From Domibacillus mangrovi (GTDB lineage Bacteria > Bacillota > Bacilli > Bacillales > Domibacillaceae), in the NCBI RefSeq assembly GCF_001906925.1, contig NZ_MRWQ01000010.1:62001-126000 (forward strand): 64,000 nucleotides of DNA, written 5' to 3'. Shown here piece by piece: positions 1 to 9,710 of the stretch. Position numbers and translations under genes: made by a program. Under the pieces are notes generated by a model. That model was not told where the DNA came from. It saw only the letters and a list, made by a program, of their open reading frames with translations, and made no database searches. How positions within the stretch are numbered: position 1 is the first letter of the stretch; every line of letters starts with the position of its first letter.

Positions 1-18
1 AGGAGCAGATTTCCGCTA

Positions 19-126
19 CGGGCTACTCGCTTTCCTGCGGGCGAGCGTCGAGCCGCTTCCTCCGCGTTGCTCCGTGCAGGGTCTCGCCTGTCTCGCTTTC
101 CCGCGGGAGTCGAGTAGCCCTCCGCT
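19..126. repeat. GC-rich intergenic inverted-repeat element
   Basis: This noncoding stretch is much richer in G and C than its surroundings. It is bounded by a perfect 10-bp inverted repeat, GGGCTACTCG at 20-29 and CGAGTAGCCC at 111-120. Dispersed GC-rich palindromic repeats of this general kind are common between genes in Bacillaceae genomes. No other copy was seen in this window, so its repeat nature is inferred. Confidence 0.4.
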
Positions 127-257
127 ACAATCAATAAAATAACCTCATACAAATAGTAAATTTTTATAGAAAAGCTGAGGAATTGAGATAAAAACATTTC
201 CAATAATTCCCTAATCAACACACTTGATATTTTATATTCCTATGGTCACATTCGGAG

Positions 258-430
258 CCGATTTTATATGACCACACCCAATTACCGATTATCCACCGTC
301 TCCGGATACAGATCATGTTCATCATGCGGTAATCCGCCATCTTCTCATACTTCGTCCTTGGACGCCCGTAATTCGTATACGGGTCAATGGATATGCCGCC
401 ACGCGGGGTGAATTTTCCCTCTCTTGGCAT
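258..430 (-). pseudogene. Duplicated, frameshifted 3' fragment of queF
   Basis: The minus-strand reading reproduces the C-terminal third of the QueF encoded at 2807-3304 ([20 protein letters not shown], then the [12 protein letters not shown] segment). A one-base deletion just after the MMN codons throws the frame, so the natural ending [11 protein letters not shown] is lost, although its stop codon is still visible at about 283. The fragment starts abruptly inside the gene and has no promoter or start of its own. It is a partial duplication, not a gene. Together with the intact copy it brackets the phosphatase gene at 837-2609. Confidence 0.85.
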
Positions 431-750
431 TCTGAAAGGTGCTGACGTACACAGCTTTAAGTTGTCTTTGTCGTGTTTTTAAAACGCCTCTCCTCTAAAA
501 AGTTTTGATATACACATTTTAATAACAAAGAGACTACTTCTTTTTTAGGTAGTAGTCTGTATTTTAGAAAAAATTCATTTATTTTGTAAATATAAGTGAA
601 TGATATATTTCAAATAAATTCATGAATTTATCCAATAATCCTATTCTATCAGTCATAAATTCACTCATTTTTCATTAAAACCACAAAATATATGAGCTTT
701 TCCTCCAAGAAAATAGACTTAATTACCTATTTTTTATTTATTATCCAATA
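431..750. other. AT-rich intergenic stretch with one hairpin
   Basis: No convincing gene is seen. An 8-bp hairpin (AGACTACT at 531-538, AGTAGTCT at 551-558) is followed by a modest T-rich tract and may be a weak terminator. The rest is A+T-rich spacer upstream of the phosphatase promoter. Confidence 0.5.
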
Positions 751-793
751 TTTACATTTTAATCATAATCACTTTACATTCGTTTTCTATACT
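751..793 (+). promoter_or_regulatory. Candidate PhoP boxes and -10 of the PhoX-type phosphatase gene
   Basis: Two identical TTTACA hexamers start at 751 and 773, exactly 22 bp apart, which is two helical turns. A TATACT -10 candidate lies at 788-793. In Bacillus, PhoP binds TT(A/C/T)ACA-like repeats spaced about 11 bp. Only two of the usual four repeats are good here, so phosphate control is a reasonable inference, not a demonstration. Confidence 0.4.
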
Positions 794-836
794 TTAAGAG
801 AAGTTAAAATTTCAACAAAAATCGGAGGTAGGAAAA

Positions 837-2609
837 ATGAATAAGGTAAGATATGTTGCACCATTATTAAGTTTAGCTGTATTATTCCCAACAGCTACGA
901 ATGTATTGGCTGAACCTAGTAAAAACATTCCAGTTGAAAAAGTAGAGTTTATTGGAATGGCTACTCCTGACACCGATGATGAACGTTCAAAAATGTACAG
1001 CGAAGCATCAGTTAAGGTTACTTACAAAAATGGCACTCAAGAAACTTTGCCTCTTGAATATAAGTCCCTGTTTACACCTAGTGACGTAATTAACGGAAAA
1101 ATTGCAGGTGCTACTTACGATGTATATGGAAAAATGATTACAAAAGCTGATGGCACACCTTATATTTCTTCTGCACCAGATAGCAACACTCTTTTAAAAG
1201 TACATGGAAAATTGTACATGGTGAATCATTTTGAAAGCCTACCAAAAAGTGAACATGGAAACATGTCGGAAACAATGATGTTAAATACAGTAGAACAAAA
1301 TAAAGAAACTGGAGAATTAACAGTAACAGATATGACTCCAATTGATTTTTCAGCTGATGGTGGTATTTGGGTTCCTTGTGCTGGTACCTTATCTCCTTGG
1401 AATACGCATTTAGGTAGTGAAGAATATGAGCCGGATGCAAGAGCTCATGAAGCAAATCCTGAAAAGTCTGATGTTACTGCATTTGCACGTAACTATTATC
1501 AAGATCCAAATAAAATCGGTAATCCGTATCAATACGGCTATGTTCCAGAAGTTTCAATTGATGAAAAAGGACAAGCTACTGCAGTAAAACACTATAGTAT
1601 GGGACGTCTTTCCATTGAAAATGTAAAAGTAGCACCTGATAATCGTACGGTTTACTTTGGTGATGATGGTGGCTACACAATGGCATTTATGTATGTCGCT
1701 GATCAAGCGAAAGATTTATCAGCAGGTACTTTATATGCGGCAAAATGGATTCAAACAGGTGAAGAAAATGGTGGTTCTGCTAAATTAGAATGGATTAAAT
1801 TGGGTCATACTACTGATGCTGAAATTAAGGTATTAGCTCAAAATACTAAATTCAGCGATATTTTTGATACGACAACAGATGCTGAATACGCAGAAGCAAA
1901 TGGATTTATAAGAACCAAAGCAGCCGGAAGAGATGAATGGTTAAAAGTTAAACCCGGCATGGAAAAAGCAGCAGCCTTCTTAGAATCTCGCCGTTATGGT
2001 GCCCTTCAAGGAGCAACCGCTGAATTCAACAAAATGGAGACAGTAGAATTAAATAAGGCGGATAACAAAATATATATGACAATGTCTACAATCAGCGGTG
2101 GAATGACAGCTAATCCTAATGATCCTACAGATGATATTCGTCTACCTAAAATCAATGCTGGTGGAATCTATGAAATGAACTTAGCTGAAAATCAAAAGGA
2201 TCGTGACGGAAATAAAATCAACAGTAAATATGTAGCCGATGAAATGACTGGTCTACTATTCGGAGAAGACCTAGCTGTAAAAGATGCTGATGGTAACAAA
2301 GCACATGTTGATAAAATTGCAAACCCTGATAACATTGTATACTCTGAAAAAATGAGAACTTTATTTATTGCAGAGGACAGTGGCAACCACGTTAACAACT
2401 TTGGTTGGGCTTATAATATTGATACTAAGAAACTATCTCGTATTCTTTCTGCTGCCGATGGTGGAGAAGTAACAGGTATCCAAGCAATTGATAACTTAAA
2501 TGGCTTTACTTATCTAATGGCTGCTTCTCAAAACCCAGGAAACGTAGGTTATATTTCTGGTCTGCCATCTCTCGGCAATAACGGAAAAGATTTTAAAGAC
2601 AATAAATAA
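837..2609 (+). CDS. Secreted PhoX-family (DUF839) phosphatase
   Basis: The product has 590 residues. It opens with a Sec signal peptide (residues 1 to about 25: MNKVR, hydrophobic core, then VLA-EP as probable cleavage site), so it should act outside the membrane. Family hallmarks are visible: a WVPCAGTLSPWNTHLGSEEY motif near residue 180, matching the conserved Cys and Glu-Glu metal region of PhoX; an ESRRYGALQGATAEFNKME segment near residue 383; and EDSGNHVNNFGWAYN near residue 517. PhoX enzymes are calcium- and iron-dependent alkaline phosphatases that release phosphate from organic esters. The start is set by the GGAGG at 824-828. Candidate PhoP boxes lie upstream and a terminator follows. 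The gene is AT-rich and bracketed by duplicated queF sequence, which suggests acquisition. Confidence 0.8.
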   Translation: MNKVRYVAPLLSLAVLFPTATNVLAEPSKNIPVEKVEFIGMATPDTDDERSKMYSEASVKVTYKNGTQETLPLEYKSLFTPSDVINGKIAGATYDVYGKMITKADGTPYISSAPDSNTLLKVHGKLYMVNHFESLPKSEHGNMSETMMLNTVEQNKETGELTVTDMTPIDFSADGGIWVPCAGTLSPWNTHLGSEEYEPDARAHEANPEKSDVTAFARNYYQDPNKIGNPYQYGYVPEVSIDEKGQATAVKHYSMGRLSIENVKVAPDNRTVYFGDDGGYTMAFMYVADQAKDLSAGTLYAAKWIQTGEENGGSAKLEWIKLGHTTDAEIKVLAQNTKFSDIFDTTTDAEYAEANGFIRTKAAGRDEWLKVKPGMEKAAAFLESRRYGALQGATAEFNKMETVELNKADNKIYMTMSTISGGMTANPNDPTDDIRLPKINAGGIYEMNLAENQKDRDGNKINSKYVADEMTGLLFGEDLAVKDADGNKAHVDKIANPDNIVYSEKMRTLFIAEDSGNHVNNFGWAYNIDTKKLSRILSAADGGEVTGIQAIDNLNGFTYLMAASQNPGNVGYISGLPSLGNNGKDFKDNK

Positions 2610-2634
2610 CTTGCTAAAATAGACATTTCAAAAT

Positions 2635-2678
2635 GGAATCTTATTTAATCTAAGCAAATTAGATAAGATTCCTTTTTT
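2635..2678 (+). terminator. Intrinsic terminator of the phosphatase gene
   Basis: GGAATCTTAT pairs with ATAAGATTCC, with an additional inner ATCTAA/TTAGAT pairing, and a T6 run follows. It sits 25 bp after the stop codon. Confidence 0.75.
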
Positions 2679-2770
2679 CACATTAAGTTTAACTACTCAA
2701 AGGACATAACTATAGGTAATGTCCTCATGTTTACAATCCCATTCTCAATACAATGTTATACAAATTTCAG

Positions 2771-2946
2771 CCAATTTCGTGTGACCAGACTTCTGCCACT
2801 GCCCAATTACCTGTTATCCACCGTCTCCGGATACAGATCATGGTTCATCATGCGGTAATCCGCCATCTTCTCATATTTTGTCCCCGGACGCCCGTAATTC
2901 GTATACGGGTCAATGGATATGCCGCCACGCGGGGTAAATTTCCCCC
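2771..2946. repeat. Direct repeat copy within the queF 3' end
   Basis: This stretch is nearly identical to 258-420, apart from a few substitutions, a short gap and the one-base deletion in the other copy. The two copies lie in the same orientation about 2.5 kb apart with the phosphatase gene between them. This is the intact copy, inside functional queF. Confidence 0.85.
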
Positions 2947-3304
2947 ATACTTCAATGTAGCGGGGATTCATCAATTCAACGAGATCGTTTAAAATAATGT
3001 TCATGCAGTCCTCATGAAAGTCACCGTGGTTGCGAAAACTGAATAAATAAAGCTTTAACGCTTTGCTTTCCACCATTTTCACGTCAGGAATATAGCTAAT
3101 GTAAATAGTCGCGAAATCTGGCTGCCCTGTCATTGGACAAAGCGATGTAAATTCTGGACAGTTGAATTTCACGAAATAGTCACGGTTCTGATGCTTATTA
3201 TCAAATGTCTCAAGGACAGATGCATCATAGTCAAATACATATTTTGTGCCCTGATTGCCGAGCAATGTAATGTCTTTCAATTCGTCTTCCCTTCTTCCAG
3301 CCAT
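2807..3304 (-). CDS. queF: NADPH-dependent 7-cyano-7-deazaguanine reductase QueF
   Basis: QueF reduces preQ0 to preQ1 in the cytoplasm, the last step before preQ1 is inserted into tRNA for queuosine. The 165-residue product matches the short unimodular QueF of Bacillus over its whole length. The catalytic Cys56 and Asp63 lie in [13 protein letters not shown], and the QueF motif appears as [16 protein letters not shown]. The ATG at 3304 is chosen over one six codons upstream because a GGAGGAG lies 7 nt before it and the protein then begins like B. subtilis QueF. The rest of the queuosine pathway (queC, D, E) is not in the window, and no preQ1 riboswitch is visible in the short divergent gap to the next gene. 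Confidence 0.95.
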   Translation of the reverse strand: MAGRREDELKDITLLGNQGTKYVFDYDASVLETFDNKHQNRDYFVKFNCPEFTSLCPMTGQPDFATIYISYIPDVKMVESKALKLYLFSFRNHGDFHEDCMNIILNDLVELMNPRYIEVWGKFTPRGGISIDPYTNYGRPGTKYEKMADYRMMNHDLYPETVDNR

Positions 3305-3382
3305 GATAGACTCCTCCTTCAAAAGTTAATTTCTTTTCATTATAACAGACACCATTTACAATGAGGAAAAGGAGCGATCATA

Positions 3383-3703
3383 ATGTACATGATATCATCA
3401 TACGCGGAATTTTCAGACGTTCTTTCATCAAACGAAGCGATTTTACTTTATATATCTAGTCCCAGATGTTCGGTGTGCCATGCTCTTCTGCCTCAAGTTG
3501 AAACTTTAATGACTGAATTCTCAGCTGTTACAGTAATCCACGCAAATACAGCAGCAACGCCTGAAATAACCGGTCAATTAATGGTCTTCTCTGCTCCAGC
3601 CATCCTCTTTTTTATCTATGGAAAAGAACGGTTTCGGATGGCGCGTTTTGTCCCGATTGATATGTTAAGAGAAAACATCACAAATGCACTAAAAATAGTT
3701 TGA
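3383..3703 (+). CDS. Thioredoxin-like protein with a CSVC motif
   Basis: The product is a small cytoplasmic thioredoxin-fold protein of 106 residues. The redox motif is Cys29-Ser-Val-Cys32, preceded by LLYISSPR as the usual beta strand, and the cis-proline is seen in FSAPAILFF. No signal peptide is present. The AAAGGAG at 3368-3374 sets the start. It resembles the YtpP/YdbP group of accessory thioredoxins, whose partners are mostly unknown. The active site differs from the CGPC of true thioredoxins, so redox potential and role are not predictable. The gene is divergent from queF and 55 bp upstream of the carbonic anhydrase, with which it may be co-transcribed. Confidence 0.8.
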   Translation: MYMISSYAEFSDVLSSNEAILLYISSPRCSVCHALLPQVETLMTEFSAVTVIHANTAATPEITGQLMVFSAPAILFFIYGKERFRMARFVPIDMLRENITNALKIV

Positions 3704-3758
3704 CAAAAAATTATGAAATGACTCACAATAATAATTAGATGAAAAGGAGGAATGATTC

Positions 3759-4334
3759 ATGACATTATTAAAAGATATTTTATCATTTAACGAAACATTT
3801 GTAGAAAACAAGGAGTTTGAAAAATTTACAACAACGAAATTCCCGAATAAACGCGTCGTTGTTTTAACATGCATGGATACACGCCTTGTCGAGCTTGTCA
3901 CAGAAGCAATGAATTTTAAAAATGGCGATGTGAAAATTGTTCGGAACGCTGGTGCCATCGTCAATCATCCATTTGGTTCTATTATGCGCAGCCTGCTCGT
4001 TGCTGTCTACCAGCTACAGGCAGATGAAGTGTTAATTATCGGACACCACGACTGCGGCATGAGCTCTCTTTCAAGCGATGCAATGTTTGCAGCAATGAAA
4101 GAGCGTGGTGTTACACAGGAAATCATTGATACACTCCGCCATGCAGGTATTAATGTTGATAAATGGCTCGAAGGCTTCGACAGTGTAGAAGAAAGTGTGA
4201 TACATAGCGTAAATTTGGTGAAATCCCATCCGCTCATGGTCCCCGATATTCCTGTACACGGTCTTGTCATTGATCCGGCTACAGGCAAACTTGATCTCGT
4301 TATTGATGGATATGAAAACGCAGCAGTCCTCTAA
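3759..4334 (+). CDS. Beta-class carbonic anhydrase (YtiB-like)
   Basis: This enzyme interconverts CO2 and bicarbonate in the cytoplasm. The 191-residue product has the beta-class zinc site: Cys38 and the Asp40-Arg42 dyad in CMDTR, then His95 and Cys98 in GHHDCG. The length and the N-terminus MTLLKDILSFNETFV fit the B. subtilis YtiB type. A strong AAAAGGAGG precedes the ATG. Bicarbonate supply could matter for the biotin carboxylase encoded at 10.5-12.3 kb, but that link is only inferred. Confidence 0.92.
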   Translation: MTLLKDILSFNETFVENKEFEKFTTTKFPNKRVVVLTCMDTRLVELVTEAMNFKNGDVKIVRNAGAIVNHPFGSIMRSLLVAVYQLQADEVLIIGHHDCGMSSLSSDAMFAAMKERGVTQEIIDTLRHAGINVDKWLEGFDSVEESVIHSVNLVKSHPLMVPDIPVHGLVIDPATGKLDLVIDGYENAAVL

Positions 4335-4394
4335 GGGCTTCCGCATTTTCATACCTCCTTCATTCATGCCCGGATCTTGCTACCCTGGACAAAG

Positions 4395-4545
4395 GACAAT
4401 CGGCAAAACGATTGTATTCGTCACGCATGATATGGACGAAACGATTAAGCGTACCGACCGCATGACCAAACCATTATCTTAAAAGATGGGAAACAACAGT
4501 ATGATTGTCATTTTTCCGAGAATTTTACTGCGCGTGATTCCTTAA
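4395..4545 (+). pseudogene. Relic of an osmoprotectant-type ABC transporter ATPase
   Basis: In one frame the sequence reads GKTIVFVTHDMDETIK, the Walker-B-distal H-loop segment of glycine betaine/choline (OpuA/OpuC-type) ATPases. The frame then shifts, and IILKDGKQQYD, the next family segment, appears in another frame. The nucleotide-binding core, Walker A and the C-terminal CBS region are absent. It directly follows the carbonic anhydrase stop codon, so only a short internal piece of the gene survives. Confidence 0.7.
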
Positions 4546-4549
4546 ATTG

Positions 4550-4594
4550 AAAGAGACAGCCCTGAGTCAACGAACGACTCGGGGCTGTCTCTTT
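4550..4594. terminator. Strong bidirectional terminator
   Basis: AAAGAGACAGC pairs with GCTGTCTCTTT, with an inner GAGTC/GACTC continuation. It lies between the ABC relic (plus) and the chemoreceptor 3' end (minus) and could serve both. Confidence 0.8.
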
Positions 4595-4647
4595 CATATC
4601 GTTTCCTCTCATCTGCACATCTAAATTCATATCCCACCCTTTTTTCA

Positions 4648-6384
4648 TTACACCTTAAATTGAGTGGCTGTTTCTTTTAATTTGTTGGCCATCTCGCTCG
4701 TTTCCCCTGATCCAGCTGTAATCATTTCCATTGATGTGGATGACTGTTGCATCGCGGCCGATAATTCCTCTGCACTAGATGCCGTTTGTTCGATAACCGT
4801 CGACAACGAATGAATTAAACCAATAATTTTTTCTGATGTTGCCACTTCAGAATCGGTTATTTTGTTAATTTCTTTCACGTCATTTACCATATGATCAACT
4901 GCCTGCAAAATGTGTTCAAGCGCTTCACCTGCTCTCGTCACACTGATGGCTCCTTTTTCCACTTCAGCACGGCTTTGCTGCGTTGCGTTTACTGCTTTTT
5001 CTGTGCTGTTCGACACTTTCTTCACAAGATCATATACTTCATTCGCTCGCTCATTTGACTGCTCGGCCAGCTTCCGTACTTCCTGTGCAACGACTGCAAA
5101 TCCCTTACCTGCTTCACCCGCGCGCGCTGCTTCAATAGCTGCGTTCAGCGCTAGCAAATTCGTCTGTCCGGCAATTTCAGTAATCGTGTCCGTAATCAGA
5201 CCAATTTCTTTTGAATACTGATTTAAATTTGCAATCATTTCTTCCGTTTCTATCGTTTTCTCTCTAATATCTCCCATCCGGCTGATCGTGTCAAAAACGG
5301 TTTGTTTTCCTTCCATCGCCGCCTCTACTGTTTTATCCGAATTTACTTCAGCAGAGTTAGCTTTGTCTTTCGCAATTTGAATTAATGACGATAGCTCCAG
5401 CAATACTTGAGAAGCTTCAACAGCCGACTGATTGCCAGTCTCTGCATCAGCTGCCAAAAAGATTGTACTTTCCGAAACAGAATTCACACCCGCCATCACT
5501 TCTTGAGACGAAGCTGCCATATCATCTGATATCGAGGCAAGGTCCTGTGCGGAATCAGAGACCGTCCGAATGGCGCTGTGCAAATTTGCCGTCATTTCAT
5601 TAAACGAATTCGTTAGTTCGCCTACTTCGTCTTTCGTTTTCACGAGGATCGGTTCTACTCTTAAATTACCTTCAGCTACTTGCTTTGCCTGTTTTGTTAC
5701 CTCTACAATCGGTGCACTGAGCTTTTTTGAAACCACCATAATCATCATCGTGCCGATGACAATAAATCCGGCTAACATAGCAGCAATTGTATAAATAGCC
5801 TTATCTGTGCTCCCTGTATACTCGTTTAAATACGAACCAGCGCTAACTGTCCAGCCCCAGTCTGCTTCACTTTGTGAATACATCACTTTCGTTTCAATCT
5901 TATTCTCATCATCGGGTAACTGCCAGTCATAGTATGTAAAGCCGCCGCCACCTTTACCACTCTTAATCATTTCTGCTATAAGAGCAACACCATTTGGATC
6001 CTTTGTTTCAATCAAATTTTCTCCTTCCAAATAAGGATGAGCCAGTGCTGTTCCATCTGAATCCAAAACCATGAAATACCCATTTTCACCTAGGTCAATA
6101 TGTTTATTAATGGGTCTCGTCCCACCTTTCTGCAATTTGCCAAGCAGCGCGGTTTTTACTTCTTCTTGCGCATCTTCAAGTGAAATAACTCCTTTATTCA
6201 CTTTTTCCTGTTGCATATCGATCATGGCCATCGCCATTTCCACATTACTAATTAACCTTGCTGAAGCCAAATCCTCAATTGGCCCCTGTTGAAGATGATA
6301 ACTTATAAATCCAATTAATGAACTAGGAATAATTAAGAGGATCATACAAATCATGATCAGTTTATGTCGAATTTTTAGCACCAT
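4648..6384 (-). CDS. Methyl-accepting chemotaxis protein with extracytoplasmic Cache domain
   Basis: The product is a 578-residue receptor. It has an N-terminal membrane segment (about 8-30), an outside single-Cache domain (about 35-190; [10 protein letters not shown] then [10 protein letters not shown]), a second membrane segment (about 195-218), HAMP (about 220-272) and a long signalling coiled coil. The hairpin tip [20 protein letters not shown] binds CheA/CheW. Ligand identity cannot be read, but single-Cache domains usually sense small organic acids or amino acids. An AAAGGGG precedes the ATG by 11 nt. No clear SigD promoter was found. It is monocistronic and similar in signalling half to the receptor at 47975-49663. 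Confidence 0.9.
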   Translation of the reverse strand: MVLKIRHKLIMICMILLIIPSSLIGFISYHLQQGPIEDLASARLISNVEMAMAMIDMQQEKVNKGVISLEDAQEEVKTALLGKLQKGGTRPINKHIDLGENGYFMVLDSDGTALAHPYLEGENLIETKDPNGVALIAEMIKSGKGGGGFTYYDWQLPDDENKIETKVMYSQSEADWGWTVSAGSYLNEYTGSTDKAIYTIAAMLAGFIVIGTMMIMVVSKKLSAPIVEVTKQAKQVAEGNLRVEPILVKTKDEVGELTNSFNEMTANLHSAIRTVSDSAQDLASISDDMAASSQEVMAGVNSVSESTIFLAADAETGNQSAVEASQVLLELSSLIQIAKDKANSAEVNSDKTVEAAMEGKQTVFDTISRMGDIREKTIETEEMIANLNQYSKEIGLITDTITEIAGQTNLLALNAAIEAARAGEAGKGFAVVAQEVRKLAEQSNERANEVYDLVKKVSNSTEKAVNATQQSRAEVEKGAISVTRAGEALEHILQAVDHMVNDVKEINKITDSEVATSEKIIGLIHSLSTVIEQTASSAEELSAAMQQSSTSMEMITAGSGETSEMANKLKETATQFKV

Positions 6385-6796
6385 TATCAGCGATTCCCCT
6401 TTACCTCTTCACTTTTATACAAAAAGCTGATACACAGAGTCTCTACTTATACCCATATTATTTCCTCATTGAATATGTCACTTAGATTGGGCAATCAGTA
6501 CATGCATCTACGCTCAAACTTCTATATGATTCATAAGTCCCATTTTATCATGTTAATATTACTGTATTGTGAATTTTATTTGAATTCCCTGTAAAATATC
6601 CAACTATAGTTTTATATCGTTGATTTTATTAGGATAAAAGTTTAAGGTAAGTGTATGATTTTGTGAAAACACGCTATAACACGCAAATGGAGCAAACGGG
6701 AATTTGTTTGATATCCATACCGTAGTCGTTCTTTCACTCGATGCTTCCCTTGCAGGCAACTTTAACGATCGAAAGAAAACCATTTTATTATGAACG
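6385..6796. other. Intergenic region, no gene seen
   Basis: The 5' part holds the leader of the minus-strand chemoreceptor. The rest has no convincing start codon with a ribosome site, no RNA gene and no repeat. I see nothing else in it. Confidence 0.5.
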
Positions 6797-6836
6797 ATAA
6801 AAGAGCGCCTGTTCCATTATCTGGACAGACGCTCTT
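6797..6836 (-). terminator. Terminator of the 5-oxoproline operon
   Basis: On the minus strand AAGAGCGTCTGT pairs with ACAGGCGCTCTT and T-rich sequence follows. It lies 6 bp beyond the last gene of the operon. Confidence 0.8.
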
Positions 6837-6842
6837 CTCATT

Positions 6843-8060
6843 TTATTCAAATAATGTTGGCAATTGATTCACTAACGTATATGCTCCCATTGTAGCCATA
6901 AGTAACACAACAAACACACCGGCAGCCGTCATCCAGATAGGATGACGATACGATCCGATAATCGATTTTTTATGTGCGGCCACAAGCATGACCCCGAGTG
7001 CAATCGGTAAGATGAGACCATTTAACGCTCCAGCAAGAATAAGCATCTTTACCGGCTTACCGATCGTTGTAAAAATTCCTGTTGACAGTAAAATGAATCC
7101 AACAATAATGTATTTATGATATTTTTCGATTAATGGATGGAAGGTACGAATAAACGAAACGGATGTGTAAGCGGCTCCAACAACAGATGTAATAGCCGCC
7201 GCCCACATAACAACGCCAAATAGGCGGTAACCAATGTCACCTGCAGCCTGCTGAAACACAGATGCTGGCGGATTTTCCGGATCAATTGGCAAACCCTGTG
7301 CCACAACACCAAGCGCTGCGAGGAATAGGAAAATACGCATAATAGATGCGATACCAATAGCAGACACTGAACTTTTTGTTACTTGAGGTACAGCATCAAT
7401 TCCTTTTATCCCTGCATCTAACAGACGATGTCCTCCGGCGAATGTAATATATCCGCCAACTGTACCACCGACAAGTGTAACAATTGCCAGCATATCAATC
7501 GTATCAGGCGCAAACGTTTTGATAACCGCTTCCCCAACGGGCGGATGTGCATTAAAAACCACATAAATTGTTAAAGCAATCATCACAAATCCCATTACTT
7601 GTGTAAATTTATCCATCAGCAGACCTGCCTCTTTTACAAGGAAGATGGCTATGGCAATCACTGCACTGATGACAGCGCCAGTAACTGGATCTAGGCCAAA
7701 AACAACATTAGCACCGAGTCCCGCTCCGCCAATGTTACCAATGTTAAACGCAATTCCGCCAAGAACAATAAGCGTGGCAATCACATAGCCTAAACCTGGA
7801 AATACAAGATTTGCGATATCCTGAGCCCGTTTCTCCGCAACAACCAAAATGCGCCAAATGTTTGTCTGAGCGCCAATATCAAGTAAAATAGACACTAAAA
7901 TAACAAAACCGAAACTAGCAGCCAACTGTTCTGTAAAGACCGTCGTCTGTGTTAAAAAACCTGGTCCAATTGCAGATGTTGCCATTAAAAATGCGGCACC
8001 GAGCAATATACTCCAATTTGATTTCTCATTTTGGGACTGAAGCTTATTTTCTTTATTCAT
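6843..8060 (-). CDS. NRAMP-family transporter of the pxp operon (YcsG-like)
   Basis: This 405-residue integral membrane protein has about eleven hydrophobic segments. Its opening ([15 protein letters not shown]) and mid-region ([12 protein letters not shown]) are typical of the YcsG branch of NRAMP-related carriers. Its start overlaps the pxpA stop by 4 bp (ATGA), so it is translationally coupled. YcsG neighbours pxpA in B. subtilis too. Because canonical NRAMP proteins carry divalent metals but this branch travels with 5-oxoprolinase genes, the cargo may be 5-oxoproline or a related organic acid. That is inference. Confidence 0.8.
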   Translation of the reverse strand: MNKENKLQSQNEKSNWSILLGAAFLMATSAIGPGFLTQTTVFTEQLAASFGFVILVSILLDIGAQTNIWRILVVAEKRAQDIANLVFPGLGYVIATLIVLGGIAFNIGNIGGAGLGANVVFGLDPVTGAVISAVIAIAIFLVKEAGLLMDKFTQVMGFVMIALTIYVVFNAHPPVGEAVIKTFAPDTIDMLAIVTLVGGTVGGYITFAGGHRLLDAGIKGIDAVPQVTKSSVSAIGIASIMRIFLFLAALGVVAQGLPIDPENPPASVFQQAAGDIGYRLFGVVMWAAAITSVVGAAYTSVSFIRTFHPLIEKYHKYIIVGFILLSTGIFTTIGKPVKMLILAGALNGLILPIALGVMLVAAHKKSIIGSYRHPIWMTAAGVFVVLLMATMGAYTLVNQLPTLFE

Positions 8061-8827
8061 ACTGTTTCCGCCTTTGCGATTGGTGTAATGCGAATACCTT
8101 CTTCAAGAAGCCGTGTTCGAATTATTTGCGCAAAAGACAAAGCATGCGCTCCGTCTCCGTGAATGCAAACTGTTTCCACATCTATATCAATATCTGATCC
8201 GTCTATTGTTCGGACTTTTTTTTCTTTTACCATTCGAACGACTTGCGCAGCCGCCTCCTCAGTGTTCGTTAATAAAGCGTTTGGAAGGCGGCGTGGCGTT
8301 AACGTCCCGTCCTGGACATAGGTTCTATCCGCAAATACTTCATTAGCCGTTTTCAATCCCTTTTTCTGCCCAGCTTTAATCAGTTCACTTCCCGCAAGCC
8401 CGTATAAAATAAGAGAAGGATCTGCATCGACAACAGAAGATGCAATAGCTTCTGCCAAATCTGCACGGGTTGCAGCCATATTATAAAGAGCTCCGTGAGG
8501 TTTCACATGATGAATAGCCGCACCTTCCGCCTTCGCAAAAGCAGTCAGTGCGCCAATTTGATACAAGACCATTGAATAAATTTCTTCTGGGGATAAAGCC
8601 ATATTGCGCCGGCCAAACCCGATTAAATCTGAAAAACCTGGATGAACGCCAATGGCCACGCCTTGGATCGCAGCGAGATGAACAGTGCGTTTCATGACAT
8701 CCGGATCCCCCGCATGAAAACCGCATGCAATGTTTGCCGATGTAATAAAAGGCATCATTTCTTCATCATGCCCTATCTTATATGCGCCAAAACTTTCTCC
8801 CATATCACAATTTAGATCTATTTTCAT
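8057..8827 (-). CDS. pxpA: 5-oxoprolinase subunit A (LamB/YcsF family)
   Basis: PxpA works with PxpB and PxpC to open 5-oxoproline (pyroglutamate) to glutamate with ATP. The product has 256 residues, the family length, and starts with the signature [19 protein letters not shown]. The metal/substrate region [12 protein letters not shown] and the [10 protein letters not shown] motif are intact. An AGGGAGA precedes the ATG. It lies 20 bp downstream of the IclR gene and overlaps the transporter by 4 bp. It is encoded apart from pxpBC but in the same transcription unit. Confidence 0.95.
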   Translation of the reverse strand: MKIDLNCDMGESFGAYKIGHDEEMMPFITSANIACGFHAGDPDVMKRTVHLAAIQGVAIGVHPGFSDLIGFGRRNMALSPEEIYSMVLYQIGALTAFAKAEGAAIHHVKPHGALYNMAATRADLAEAIASSVVDADPSLILYGLAGSELIKAGQKKGLKTANEVFADRTYVQDGTLTPRRLPNALLTNTEEAAAQVVRMVKEKKVRTIDGSDIDIDVETVCIHGDGAHALSFAQIIRTRLLEEGIRITPIAKAETV

Positions 8828-8847
8828 TTTTTTCTCCCTGTCTCACA

Positions 8848-9606
8848 TCAGCTTTCGCTTTTGTCTGCTCCAATTGCTGCTGAAATATGCTTGGCTGCTT
8901 CTGTTAATTTCGTAATCATTTCCTGTACGTGCACTTCGTCTCTAAAGCGGACTTCAGGACCAACCAAGCTAATACCAGCGACGACATCTCCTTTATGATT
9001 AAAGATGGGTGCAGCAATCGCCGATGAATAATTTTCTAGCTCCGAATGACTAATTGACCAACCTTTTTTTCTCGTTTCTTCAATCAACCGGCGTACATCG
9101 TCTTTATCCTTTGGCGTTCCATTTGCGTAAGGTACAATGTCAAATGATTGAAGAAGTTGTTCTTGTTCCTCAGGTTCAATAAATGAGAGGAGGACGCGTG
9201 GACACGCCCCCCCATATAAAGGTGCACGTCGACCTATTTGTGTAAACACCCGAACGCTTTCCTGTGTATCTACTTTCTCGATGTAGACCGCTTCTTCTCC
9301 ATCCCGAATGACGAGATTGACTGCTTCCCCTGTCTCTTTACGAAGCCTTTGCATGTATGGAAGCGTTATAGAACGAATATCAAGTCGTTCCGCTACAAGG
9401 TTTCCCAGAACCAGAAAAATCAACCCGAGGCGGTATGCGCCGTTCTTGTCTTTCTCCAAAAAACCGAGTTCTAAAAGTGATTCCGCCATTCGATAAGCGG
9501 ATGTTTTTGGCAAATCCGTTTTATTCATTATTTGCAGAAGCGTTAAGCTCTCTTCATCAAAAAACAAACGAATAATTTCCATTGACTTTAATACCGTTTT
9601 ATTCAT
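8848..9606 (-). CDS. IclR-family transcriptional regulator (KipR-like)
   Basis: The 252-residue product has an N-terminal winged helix-turn-helix (about 5-60, with LLQIMNKTDLPKTSAYRMAESL as recognition part) and an IclR effector domain (about 75-245; SSAIAAPIFNHKGDVVAGISLVGP). KipR represses the matching kip operon of B. subtilis, so this protein is the natural regulator of the surrounding 5-oxoproline genes. Palindromic sites with the same CCG-N5-CGG core occur just upstream of its start and around the operon promoter. The RBS is weak. The effector is unknown; 5-oxoproline is a plausible guess. Confidence 0.88.
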   Translation of the reverse strand: MNKTVLKSMEIIRLFFDEESLTLLQIMNKTDLPKTSAYRMAESLLELGFLEKDKNGAYRLGLIFLVLGNLVAERLDIRSITLPYMQRLRKETGEAVNLVIRDGEEAVYIEKVDTQESVRVFTQIGRRAPLYGGACPRVLLSFIEPEEQEQLLQSFDIVPYANGTPKDKDDVRRLIEETRKKGWSISHSELENYSSAIAAPIFNHKGDVVAGISLVGPEVRFRDEVHVQEMITKLTEAAKHISAAIGADKSES

Positions 9607-9624
9607 ACCATTACCCTACTCCCA

Positions 9625-9641
9625 ATGCCGATATACGGAAT
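9625..9641. promoter_or_regulatory. Candidate IclR/KipR operator upstream of the regulator gene
   Basis: An inverted repeat with core CCG-ATATA-CGG (9628-9638) and flanks AATG/AATA lies 19-35 bp before the regulator start. It has the same half-site (CGGAA) and spacing as the palindrome at 14113-14129 near the operon promoter. Confidence 0.45.
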
Positions 9642-9710
9642 AATTAGTCTAACTATTTTCTTTTTATTATTTGAAACTGGGGATCACTCAACAATTACTT
9701 AAAGAACCTC

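Noticed and set aside
1138-1455. Open frame of 105 codons on the minus strand inside the phosphatase gene
   Set aside because: It lies wholly within a well-supported gene, has no ribosome site and a composition typical of a shadow frame.
3305-3382. preQ1 riboswitch upstream of queF
   Set aside because: The divergent gap is under 80 bp and filled by two ribosome sites; no preQ1 aptamer pattern is seen.
6385-6560. SigD (flagellar-type) promoter for the first chemoreceptor
   Set aside because: No TAAA-N15-GCCGATAA match was found on the minus strand.
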